Of a stretch of DNA of 64,000 bases, positions 47,733-56,269 are shown in pieces. Each line of letters opens with the position of its first letter. The first letter of the stretch is position 1. Below the pieces are notes generated by a model. That model was not told the DNA's origin and ran no database searches. It was given only the letters and a program-made list of their open reading frames with translations. The DNA comes from Symbiodinium natans (Eukaryota > Sar > Dinophyceae > Suessiales > Symbiodiniaceae). Made by a program: the position numbers and the translations under genes. The stretch covers positions 126,001 to 190,000 of the forward strand of contig CAJNDS010002002.1 of assembly GCA_905221605.1 (NCBI GenBank). The letters run 5' to 3'.

Positions 47733-47958
47733 TTTGAGCCCACCCGCCCGCCCTGGCTGACCCGCCCACCCGCCCAGCCAGGTTACTTTGCGAGAGTCAG
47801 TCGATCTCCAGCGGTCTGAAGCAGTGCAGCGGTCTAGGTCTGAGGAATGCGCCGGAATCCATGGCCCGGCGAGAAGCTTAGTTGGCTTTGCGTGGAGCTT
47901 AGTTGACGTGACCAACAGTGAAACTCTTGGTCATGAGGGGGAGTTGATATATGTGACC
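47733..47958 (+). other. Copia-C 3' non-coding region, polypurine tract and start of 3' LTR
   Basis: GC hairpin CCTGGCTG...CAGCCAGG near 47750-47782, AGCTTAGTTG repeats, then ATGAGGGGG and the LTR start at 47942. TGATATATGTGACC at 47945-47958 is the first copy of the LINE duplication. Confidence 0.82.
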
Positions 47959-47960
47959 AT

Positions 47961-48557
47961 TTCCTTTGGCCAAGTATTTGGACCGCAGGTCAGGATGACC
48001 GAAATAGATTGAAACCGGTCTGGACAAAAGGGCACTTAACCAAAGAGGAGCACGCAGCCAGGCATGGCACCGGCTCCTCATGGGCCTGGGAAGCCAACAG
48101 ACATGCAGACTGGCTGTGCGGTCAAAAGGCCAATGAGATTTTGTCACAAGTGCATGTGGCAAACGTCAGGCGAATTGACAGCACTGCACGAGAGATCTCC
48201 GCTTTCTTAGGAAAGCGAGCTGAGTTCCTCCTCGCAAACTGCCCGCTGCCCTCAGCAAATGAGGTCAAATTTGAGAGGAAGGCTAAGGCCAAGGCCGCGC
48301 TTCCCTCCAAAAAAGGACCCAACAAAAAACAGCTTCTTTTGCATGCAGTCAAGGAGGCCAATCCTCAGACCATGCACAATTGGAAAATCTCTAGCGGAGA
48401 AAGCACCAACAACCTGTGCATCAAGTGCGAAGGGTGCGGGCTTTACGTGCACAGGTCGATCCGCATGAGGTGGTTGTGCACGTTCTTCAGTTCCCGTGCC
48501 AGAGTCTGCCTGTGCCCACCTCGACTCCGTGGGGCTTTCACGTGTCTCACCACATGA
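47961..48557 (+). pseudogene. LINE RNase H C-terminal fragment
   Basis: Begins FLWPSIWTAGQDD and includes WTKGHLTKEEH, the final ADWLCG and the CIKCEGCGLYVH Cys pairs. The upstream catalytic residues were lost by 5' truncation. It ends in the shifted frame at 48557 exactly as in the full-length copy. Confidence 0.8.
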
Positions 48558-48943
48558 TCAACCTTGGAGAGTCAGTGGTATGCAAAAAGTGTGGAGTTTT
48601 CCAAGCTGTCAGAATCCTGAAGGCCAAACCGGGATGTCAAGGCAGGTGCAGTCAGGTCTGCAAGAAGCCTAACAGCAAATTCCAAGAAGCCCAAAAAAGA
48701 AGCCTAGACGTGAAAGCCTTCTTCGGCTTGAGGCAGAGTTGCTCGTCCCATCCCGCAGCCGTTGTGCCTTCAAACACCAGTGCATGTGAAGCAGTGGCAA
48801 GCAGTAGCACAGGAGAGTCTCTCCCTCAGATTCCTCCTTTGCCTCCCCAGACCACACCCGCTTTTCCCAAGTCTAAAGCCAAAATTAGAGCCAAAGCAAA
48901 AAAGGATGGCCTGACACAAACCGCTCTCTCTTTTAGGAAGTGA
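48416..48943 (+). CDS. LINE small Cys-rich ORF (second copy)
   Basis: 175-residue frame equivalent to 6554-7093, four residues shorter by a 12-bp loss. It keeps VVCKKCG, CQGRCSQVCKK and the basic tail. The shift relative to RNase H is the same as in the full-length copy. TGA is followed by GCT ATGG, where the kinase-like ORF starts in the same frame. Confidence 0.55.
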   Translation: MHQVRRVRALRAQVDPHEVVVHVLQFPCQSLPVPTSTPWGFHVSHHMINLGESVVCKKCGVFQAVRILKAKPGCQGRCSQVCKKPNSKFQEAQKRSLDVKAFFGLRQSCSSHPAAVVPSNTSACEAVASSSTGESLPQIPPLPPQTTPAFPKSKAKIRAKAKKDGLTQTALSFRK

Positions 48944-48946
48944 GCT

Positions 48947-50401
48947 ATGGGAAAGGGATGGAATAAAGGACACGGCAAATCCAAAGGCCTCAAAGGCAAG
49001 CAATCAAGATTGCCACAAGAAGAGCTGGATGCAGCAAGGGAGGTGAACATGGAAAGAAGCGCGCGAGATCTCCCTACAAAAAGCCCTGGTTCGATTTCCA
49101 GGAGTAAAGCAAGGAGCCATGCTAGGCATCTTTCCTTAGCGGAAAGCGATGCGCGTTTCCGGGCGAACTCAACACCACGCCCTACACCACCTGCTCCTCC
49201 GCCAAGCAGGCGAGCCCAGGCGGAAGACGTGGCCGAAGCTCCTTCGGATGCAACCCAGGAGTGGCGCTCCGATCAGCTTTCCCCCTGGGAACGAAGGGTC
49301 AAGTTAAGAAGCTCCTCAGATTCAAGCGGGCACAGAAGGGAAGAGGTTCTCTCCCGAAACGCGGCTCCTCTGCCAATCTCCTCCTCATCGAACCCTGGGC
49401 GCCCTGATGCCCACGCGGAGGTTGAGGATCTCACCTCTCTTCATGACCCCGCAAGCTCTCCCGAGAGCTCAGGGTGGCCCCTGGACAACAAAGCATCCAA
49501 TGAAGGATCAATAGTCCTCCGTGAAGCAAACCCTCAGACAGATAGAGCGGCCAGTTCTGGAAGAAACGACGCAGTGGCAGTAGACGAGCGTCGGAGGGCA
49601 GACCCACAGGAAGTCGCGTTCCACTTTCAAGGCCAGTGGAAGGCACACCGCGGCAAGCCAAAGGAACCTCTGCACTATCTTCCTGTCAACCTAGTCATGA
49701 TCCATGACATCACCCACAGCCTCCATGTCCGGGACACCATGGATCTGACTATGCTCATGTTCGGCCGTACGCGAGTAGCCTATGTAGCCGAATCGGCTCC
49801 CCTGGTGTGGAAATTTTCGGATGAAAGCCAAGCCGAAGAGGAGCGCATCAGTAATATCTTTCCCCGGTTAACGGCGAAGGTCTACTGGTATGGGCTTGTG
49901 CGAATCCGCCTGCTGTGGAAGGGCGGAGAGCAGGTGTTTCCATTTTACATGTCGCTGCAGGAGCGGTGTGTTCCAGGGGTTGAGGTTCTCACCCGTTTCG
50001 GCGCTGGAAGCCAGAGTTGCTTCCAGTTCTTGTGCTACATGGCCATCATTTTGGCCTATCTTCGAGCTGCAGGGTGGACCCTCCGCGATTTGGGACCACT
50101 AAATGTAGCTGTGAGTCGTACCACGGCGAATTCCCCCCATCCGAGGCTCATTTTCTTCGACACGAATGAATGGACATGGGAGGGAAAGGAAGCCAAACAC
50201 AGCTGGACAGGCTTTTGGTCGCTTGTGGCGGATTTCAGCCCTTCACGCCAAGGCTGGCTGCGCGACAAGCTCAGACACGTTGGCGTGTACCCAAGGTGGT
50301 GCGCGGAAACACTGTTAATGGAGTGTCAGCCCTTCTGGAGCCATCTCAGCGAACAGGGCATTATCGACTCGGGAGGGCCCTGTTTCAGTGATCTGCGATG
50401 A
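48947..50401 (+). CDS. LINE-encoded protein-kinase-like ORF, intact
   Basis: 484 residues. Residues 1-220 are basic, Ser/Pro-rich and probably disordered. The C-terminal 260 are globular and show a kinase-like series: VWKFS with candidate ATP-binding Lys289, acidic ESQAEEER after it, LRDLGPLN with candidate catalytic Asp381 and Asn386 (compare HRDLKPEN), and LIFFD with candidate metal-binding Asp405 (compare DFG). A Trp-rich C-terminal part follows (NEWTWEG, SWTGFW, YPRWCAETL). No glycine loop is obvious. I read it as a divergent kinase or kinase-like fold; an unrelated accessory domain is possible. LINEs normally lack such an ORF. Confidence 0.55.
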   Translation: MGKGWNKGHGKSKGLKGKQSRLPQEELDAAREVNMERSARDLPTKSPGSISRSKARSHARHLSLAESDARFRANSTPRPTPPAPPPSRRAQAEDVAEAPSDATQEWRSDQLSPWERRVKLRSSSDSSGHRREEVLSRNAAPLPISSSSNPGRPDAHAEVEDLTSLHDPASSPESSGWPLDNKASNEGSIVLREANPQTDRAASSGRNDAVAVDERRRADPQEVAFHFQGQWKAHRGKPKEPLHYLPVNLVMIHDITHSLHVRDTMDLTMLMFGRTRVAYVAESAPLVWKFSDESQAEEERISNIFPRLTAKVYWYGLVRIRLLWKGGEQVFPFYMSLQERCVPGVEVLTRFGAGSQSCFQFLCYMAIILAYLRAAGWTLRDLGPLNVAVSRTTANSPHPRLIFFDTNEWTWEGKEAKHSWTGFWSLVADFSPSRQGWLRDKLRHVGVYPRWCAETLLMECQPFWSHLSEQGIIDSGGPCFSDLR

Positions 50402-50646
50402 GCCAGAAGGTGAGTTTCTCCCTGTGCTGCGGCGAGAATCTTGTCAAGTCTGTAAAGACTCTGAGGGATGGTGAGGTTCTCCCTGCCCGTAGCTCTTTCC
50501 GTAACATCTCGGATGCCTTCACAAGCACGGCCGTGTTTAGCAGGCCAAGGCATTCCCGAGAGTAGTTGTTCTCACTGTTTCACCTTAACTTCCGGGGCTT
50601 TGGTCCCGAAGAGCCTAATTGGCTAGCGACGTTGCCCGCTCTCGAG
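50402..50646 (+). other. LINE 3' UTR (second copy)
   Basis: Contains AGG-T-GAG-TTT-CTC-CCT and GG-T-GAG-GTT-CTC-CC hairpins and the shared tail from GAAGAGCCTAA to CTCTCGAG. No poly(A). Confidence 0.7.
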
Positions 50647-51179
50647 TGATATATGTGACCCTCTTAGTTTCCCAGTTGACACGTGATGTGCACTTGAGTT
50701 GTCTGCTATGAGTGTGAAGCATAGGCACGAGGACATGTCAGGCAGTGCAGATTTCTTTTGGCTTGGTGAGACCTTGTTTTGAGTGGGAAGAACCGTTTTC
50801 TGTTCGTTTTCTCGAAACTCGTTTGTCGGAACTCGTTTCCTGTTTGTGACCTGGTATTTGGTGACCAGAAGTGACTCAAGCCAGTTTAGGTCTGCACAGA
50901 GCTCAGCAGAGCACCTAAGAGGTGCTAGGAACCTACCCACAGTGTTTAGGAGTAGAAGTTCCATGGCTGAGTGTTTTCACCTGAAGTACCTTTGTTTTCC
51001 CATGTCTGGCAGACAGTGTTTGAAGCTGGAGAGCCGTGCTCGCATTGGCTCAAGACGAGCGGAGCTCGAGAAGCTGTGAACAGCGCAGTGAAAAGAGTCC
51101 GCACTTTGTGCTGTGAGGGTTGAGTGTAGTCTTGACCTGAGGTCCCTTAGGCCCCGTAGCTGTGCCACGAGTTTCAACG
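50647..51179 (+). repeat. Distal part of copia-C 3' LTR
   Basis: TGATATATGTGACC to TTTCAACG. With 47942-47958 it gives a 536-bp LTR. ATCGC at 51180 is the copia-C target duplication. Confidence 0.9.
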
Positions 51180-54149
51180 ATCGCAGCTCTGCGAGAGTGT
51201 GTGTTGAGCCCGAAAACCCCGAATTGCTGGATGTTTCATGTCTTGATGAGGTAGTTGATTGCGAGTTTCAGACGAGCCACGAACATGTTGACCTGGACCA
51301 AGGCGAAGCTAAGGACAGACTAAGGACAGACTAAGGACAGTCGGTGACGTTTCCGGCTCTGCGAGGGATCAACTTCAATTTTTCAGTCATGTGGATACGC
51401 CAGTTGTTCGTGAGCTTGATAGGGATGAGCGCTTGATTTTTAGTGAAGACAACAGCGTTATCTCACACAAGCAACAGGACAACAGCACCACACCAGCAGT
51501 CGAGTGGCTTGTATTCGGAAATGACAGCATCGTTATCTCACACAAGCAACAGGACAACAGCACCACACCAGCAGTCGAGCGGCTTGTTTTTGAAAATGAC
51601 AGCAGCGTTATCTCACACAAGCAACAGGACAACAGTACCACACCAGCAGTTGAGCGTCCTGTGCATGAGCATGGTAGAGAAACAGTTGTCTGTCGTGCTT
51701 GCTTGGAGGATTTCCCTGATGAGGTTGAGACTGGCAGCTTGGATTGCTCAAAGAGGCGAAGTTTTCCTAGAGCAGGACAGATAGGAGACCGCCGCTATGG
51801 ATCCGAGTGCCACGATGCAACGGAGCATTCAACAATTGGAAGGCATGCGCCAGGGGGCGAGACGCAGGAGACTGATATTGTTGGAAGCCAACGCCGCGCA
51901 GCACGGCATAGAGCTACCACAGGCGGTCCAAGAGGAGCTCCAGGCGTCGTATGCCGAGGCGGAGCCCACTGGAGGGAACGAGATGGATCTGGACCTGGAT
52001 TCGGCAAGGCTGGACCCTTCGACCTCATCTCCTTCGGTAGAGTACTTTGGAAGAGACGGAAGCGGCGGAAGCACCGTCGTCCCACACCGGGGTGAGGGAA
52101 TTCCAAGCGGATCCTTCGATGTCAGAGGCTCCAGCCAAGAGACCCGCTATGGTGCAGATGAAGCCGACGCCGAAGATCAAATCCAAGGAGAAAACCATGG
52201 CCGTGAGACCGGTGCGGAACTTGCTGCCGGACCATGTGGATCAATCGACCATGGGAGTCGATCCTCGGGAGCCCTCCGGCCCCCCGCCGGCATCGTCAGC
52301 GCCAGCACGGAGAGGAAAACGGCGCTGGGCGTCGGCGGGCTGGACGACGTGGGTTGCTCGTCGGTTCGGAGGAGCTTGGACGGCACAAGCTTCGGGAGCC
52401 AGCGACTCACCGGATACGCCGGTGACGCTGTTTTGTCTCCTGTGCCAGAAATATGTCACCGAAGCCCACTTGATGAGCGAGCCACACGAAGCCAACATGC
52501 AGGGCTTCACGCAGACCATCTCCAAGGAGGGCCTCCACGTGACGCAGAACCCGGTGGATTGGACCACATGGGAGCAAGCGCTTGCCGAGCCAGAGCAGCT
52601 GGAGATTGGAGTAACGGAGGGCAAGGCTCGGTCAGTGGTTACGCTGGGACCGACCGGCATTTCGGGCGAGTTTCCTCAGCCGAACCCGAAGGAAACGACC
52701 GCGGCAGCACCGGCGAGCTCAGGGCCAGGACCATCGACAATGGTGGTGGAGGTAGACGAATCCGACGAGGATTGGGGAGAATGGAGGCCAACCACAGGGG
52801 TTCCAGCTCCAACGACCCCAGCACATCCGAAGCATCCCCCTATCTCCATGATGCAGCCGCCGGGGGAACCGGTCGGCCCGACAGCAGTGTACACGGAGCA
52901 CCGCCGGGGCCCCGAGCCCAGGCATGCAAAGAGCGCTCTCCGAGTGACACCTCCCTGGCGGGAATCACTTTCCAACCTGGGCTTTCATGGTCCGTATCTG
53001 CAGCTGCATCTGAGCACACCAGGCCACACCTCAGAAGGGCTACAAGCCCTCGGACCTTTGAGGGAGAGCTTCCTGCGGATGCAGGCGAAGGACCATGCCC
53101 AACTGCCGGTCAGCTTGACACCTTCGAAAGCCGCCAGCGACCTGTCCGGCAATGTGATGAGGGTGGCAGAGACAATGGAAACAGGAGCATCGGGAACAGT
53201 AGCACCGGCAGAAAGGCCATTCAGCCCAATGAGCCTTCGCATGGAGCTCGAGACAGGGATCCTCACGGGCCAAGCATACGAGGACCGGCGCCGAGCAAGA
53301 TCGGAGAACATACAGGCTGCGAGGGCGGTCGCCAAGCCAAGGTTGGCGCTCCCGATCCCTCCGCCACCTCCGATTCCGCGACCCGAGCGCACTCCCGAGA
53401 CACCAATTCCGTGGAGTGGCGCACCCTCTCCTGCATTCATGGAACTCATCAGGCGCCGCCGAGATCGCCAAGAGCGCGATCGTTCTCGCTCCCCGTCTCC
53501 CTGAAAGGGAGTACTGAGAAGCCCAACCCAATCCTTGCAGCTTTGTCCCAAGATGAAAGAAAAGAGCCCGATACGCGACAGCCACAACAACAGTTTGAGT
53601 TAGTCACTGAAGAAGGAATTATTGGGGACAATGTGCGTAGTAAACACGCTGAGCTGCAGCACCACATGCAGGGACACGTACCATACATGTCTGACTGTGA
53701 GTTTTGCCAGCGGACTAGAGGGACCACTCCAGCACGAAAGCGTAGCGACCTGAACCCGAGAGAGTTTCAGCTTGACCAGTGCTTCTTTCGCAAGCTTGCA
53801 TTCATCGTACTGGTTCATACCATGAGCTTTGCAATTGCAGTTTGCTTTAGACCTGAGGGAGAGAGCGCAGCAACAACAGCAGAACATTTGCATCCCTGGG
53901 TCAGGCACTTCGGTGTGAAACAACCGCATTTCATGTCTGATGCAGAGGGACTCACGAAGAACATCGCAGCGAGACTCGCTGATCTTTGTGAGGGTACTGA
54001 GGACAGCTTTGCACCCGAAAGGCATGCACCAGCAGCAGAACGAGCCATTAGGACCCTAAAAGGAATCGTAGCGACACATGAGCTTGAGTTGCGGGAACAT
54101 GGCGTTGTTTTGGATGCTGAGTGTGCGGATGTTTTCGACCTTTTGTTTC
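51180..54149 (+). pseudogene. Copia-0 pol continued, broken
   Basis: Resumes copia-0 at ATCGCAGCTCTGCG. An extra 11-bp ACTAAGGACAG unit near 51325 shifts the pol frame (stop at 51332). Three minisatellite units follow at about 51450-51660. Near 52046 a 2-nt loss (GTCATGG to TTTGG) swaps pol and the overprinted ORF: the ORF from 51797 runs on into the pol frame as far as integrase, and the pol frame stops at 52093. The HHCC finger and integrase core are readable up to CADVFDLLF, then copia similarity stops at 54149. Confidence 0.85.
52047..53504 (+). pseudogene. Overprinted ORF of copia-0, separated from its start
   Basis: Residues corresponding to MEETEAAEAPSS through the RS-rich tail (SRSPSP) remain open for 485 codons, including CLLCQKYVTEAHLM. 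The natural start MDPSATM at 51797 lies in a different frame after the 2-nt deletion. Sequence is otherwise almost identical to copia-1. Confidence 0.65.
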
Positions 54150-54353
54150 GTATCGTTCTTCGAATGCCTGGAGAAGATAGAGCTTTATTGCACAACTTAT
54201 TTCCAACGCTTGATCAGTTTTATGCTTGTTCATGCAGGATTTGTATTTACTTATACACCCGTCGCAGCGGGACCTCTCAGAGGGCAGGATGCCCGGAAAG
54301 TGCTCTTAGAAGCTGATAGATTGTTTTCGAAAAAGGGGGGGTTAGCTTGAGCC

Positions 54354-54620
54354 ATGGCAGATGGTGCAGCTTCGGAGCCCCAGACACCGTCCTCTAGTGG
54401 GACTGGCACAGTCAGTTTGGTGCATCGGCATGTGGTTGATGTGCATGCTATGTGTGAAAGGCATCAAGATGAACTTGGTGAACTCAGTCGAGCCCTTGAA
54501 GACATATCCAGTCGCTTGCGTGTGTTGGAAGCACGTGTTCAACAAAGTGATGCACGCTTATCTTGGCTGGAGTCGTTCGTGAGACGTTTTCGATCAGCTT
54601 TCCATGCTCTTTTTCCATGA
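54354..54620 (+). CDS. Small coiled-coil ORF, unknown function
   Basis: 88 residues starting at GCCATGG, a strong start context. Heptad-like segment ELGELSRALEDISSRLRVLEARVQQSDARLSWLES forms about half of it (given here as one predicted coiled coil at residues 40-75). No family recognised. It precedes the recombinase by 1.65 kb. Confidence 0.4.
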   Translation: MADGAASEPQTPSSSGTGTVSLVHRHVVDVHAMCERHQDELGELSRALEDISSRLRVLEARVQQSDARLSWLESFVRRFRSAFHALFP

Positions 54621-54751
54621 GCTGGAGACAGTATGAGCCTGGCCCTGAGTGCTGCTCATTTCTTTCCGCAGTTTTTATGTGGAGCAGGGACACGTGTTTT
54701 GCACCTCGTGTTTTTCTTTGAGGCTCGAAGTGCTTCAGGGGGTTGGTACTT

Positions 54752-55270
54752 ATGACTGCCCTCAGGGATTCGTTAGCCCGTCATATTGACGAAAATCATC
54801 CCATGGAAGACTCCACTGTGGAGACTCATGCAGATCGTCCTTTCAGCTTCTGTGAATATGATAGAGTTGCTTTGTGGGAGATTGATACGAAAATTATGGA
54901 ACATCATTCTCGTCTTCGCCGATGTTTACAACACATTGCATCTTTGGAAGGTGACATTCGCAAGGCTCGCGAGTCATTTTTGACGTTTCAGAGTCAGCAA
55001 CAGACATCAACGTCAGTTCTTGGCTGTGATGTCGAACAGCTCTTTCAGGCGATCCACGCTTTGCGACACATGGTTGAGCTGCAGTTTGATTTACTTAGGC
55101 ACCTTCAGGAGTCATTCCGACTTCATGCAGACATGATGGTGTGGTCCCTGACGATCGCGGGGATCAGGATGTACAACCGGGAGCCCATGCCTCCACCTCA
55201 GTTCCCATCGTTAGCGATTCGCATGAGGCATGTCAGGCCTGGCCGGAGGCCTGGTCCGTACTCACCATGA
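54752..55270 (+). CDS. Helical ORF, unknown function
   Basis: I start at the ATG at 54752 (MTALRDSLARH); the frame extends three codons upstream only through non-ATG codons. About 172 residues, mostly predicted helix with heptads (HHSRLRRCLQHIASLEGDI and LFQAIHALRHMVELQFDLL). It ends in a Pro/Arg-rich tail. Not recognised. With the ORF at 54354 it may form a small module of the recombinase element. Confidence 0.4.
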   Translation: MTALRDSLARHIDENHPMEDSTVETHADRPFSFCEYDRVALWEIDTKIMEHHSRLRRCLQHIASLEGDIRKARESFLTFQSQQQTSTSVLGCDVEQLFQAIHALRHMVELQFDLLRHLQESFRLHADMMVWSLTIAGIRMYNREPMPPPQFPSLAIRMRHVRPGRRPGPYSP

Positions 55271-56269
55271 CTGGTGAATTCGAGACAGATGTGACTGTCC
55301 ATAGACGAAACCTTGTCAGAAAGGGCAAGAGAAAACAGTGCATCGGTTTGACTTTGGCCGAATGCTGGCAAACCTTATATGTTCGAGCACTTGTAGAGAC
55401 CATTTTTACTCACGTTGTTCTGGTTAACATCAGGATACCTGTAATACCGTTGGATCGTGGCGTCTGCGATGTTGGCGGCCCTGAGCTCAGAGTGCTTGAT
55501 ACATTCGGGTGCAGATCTCGCCTCGGGCCTAGTTGCCTGTTGTCGAGGCTTTGTGTTGGGTACGTTGTTTTGGTTAGAGGAGAAGGAAAATTTCAGCTCG
55601 CCTGACATTTCTCTCTCAAACTAAAGTTGTAGTGCTCTTCCTTCGAGCACGGGGTTTTTAATAATCCTTTTTGCGACCTTTTTGAGTTGCGGAAAGTGTT
55701 TCGAGTTTTAAACGAATTTTCCTCAGCATCATGAACGTTATTTTTAGCCATGTGACTTGCTGCATGCTTGAATCAACAGTTGGCCCGTTCATGTTCACAG
55801 CTGCTCGAGCTCGGGCTGAGAGAAAATTTTTGTCCCTTTTGAGCCTCCGCTAATCCTGTAAGGGTGCCGTGCTAGAGGTTCGAGGTGCTATTGGTCTCCC
55901 CTTAGGGGTCGTGCAAGCCGAGAGCCTGTGAGCTCTCGGCGGATGGATAGCGAGTCGAGCTCTACGAGCAGCTCTCTCAGTTGGGACTGGCCTGTTGTGC
56001 CGCCAGCCCCCGTTTTCCAGGCGGTTTGCATCCGGCCTCGGTCCTTTCATACTGCTTCACTTCAGCGTCAGCTAAACGCTCCTCCCAGTCTCTTTTCATA
56101 CGTCCTCGAGAGCTCTTTCTGTGGTGTGTTGGTCAGTACCAGAGAAGGATCCAGGATCCTTTTGTTTCTCAACCCTCCTCATTGGCTTGCTCTTGCCTGC
56201 ACCGGCCCCCGCCCGCATACGTGTGTTCGCCTTCTTCTTCAGCTGTCCAACTAAGGTGCCGCTTGCAAC
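55271..56269 (+). other. Non-coding interval before the recombinase
   Basis: 1 kb without a convincing gene. Open frames at 55928-56298 appear incidental. T-rich blocks (GGGGTTTTTAATAATCC, about 55650-55760) could hold promoter or leader signals. Nothing else definite is seen. Confidence 0.4.

Larger units (their letters stand above)
47959..50646 (+). mobile_element. 5'-truncated LINE in the 3' LTR of copia-C
   Basis: 2.7 kb nearly identical to the 3' third of the full-length LINE (7550-4856, inverted). It starts abruptly within RNase H, directly after TGATATATGTGACC, and ends CTCTCGAG before a second TGATATATGTGACC (50647-50660). 5' truncation with an intact duplication is the signature of target-primed reverse transcription, so this is an independent insertion. 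It carries an intact kinase-like ORF. Confidence 0.9.
38890..51179 (+). mobile_element. Copia-C: Ty1/copia element with LINE in its 3' LTR
   Basis: 5' LTR bases 191-536 are at 38890-39235; bases 1-195 are at 23447-23640, inverted. The interior is 39236-47941. The 3' LTR is 47942-47958 plus 50661-51179, with a truncated LINE between. Flanking duplication is ATCGC (51180-51184 and inverted at 23641). Defects: a 1-nt loss in gag near 39452, a loss of about 450 bp with frameshift at 45310, and a 36-bp in-frame loss near 45608. Confidence 0.88.
1891..54149 (+). mobile_element. Copia-0: outermost Ty1/copia element, split by nested insertions
   Basis: One copia element can be followed across the window in pieces that join base for base when aligned with the other copies. 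The pieces are the 5' LTR and gag/protease (1891-4322), a pol fragment (23073-23245), its continuation inverted at 23885-23641, and the remainder at 51180-54149. The interruptions are copia-1 (duplication GAGAC at 4318 and 23073) and copia-C (duplication ATCGC at 51180; its partner is the inverted GCGAT at 23641). At 54149 the integrase region stops abruptly and unrelated sequence begins, so RT, RNase H and the 3' LTR are not in the window. The 5' flanking pentamer is GATGG; its partner would lie outside. Confidence 0.85.

Noticed and set aside
4323-51179. One giant inverted duplication (copia-1 plus LINE against copia-C plus LINE)
   Set aside because: The two arms have different target duplications, different LINE 5' ends and different flanks, so they are separate insertions of the same families.
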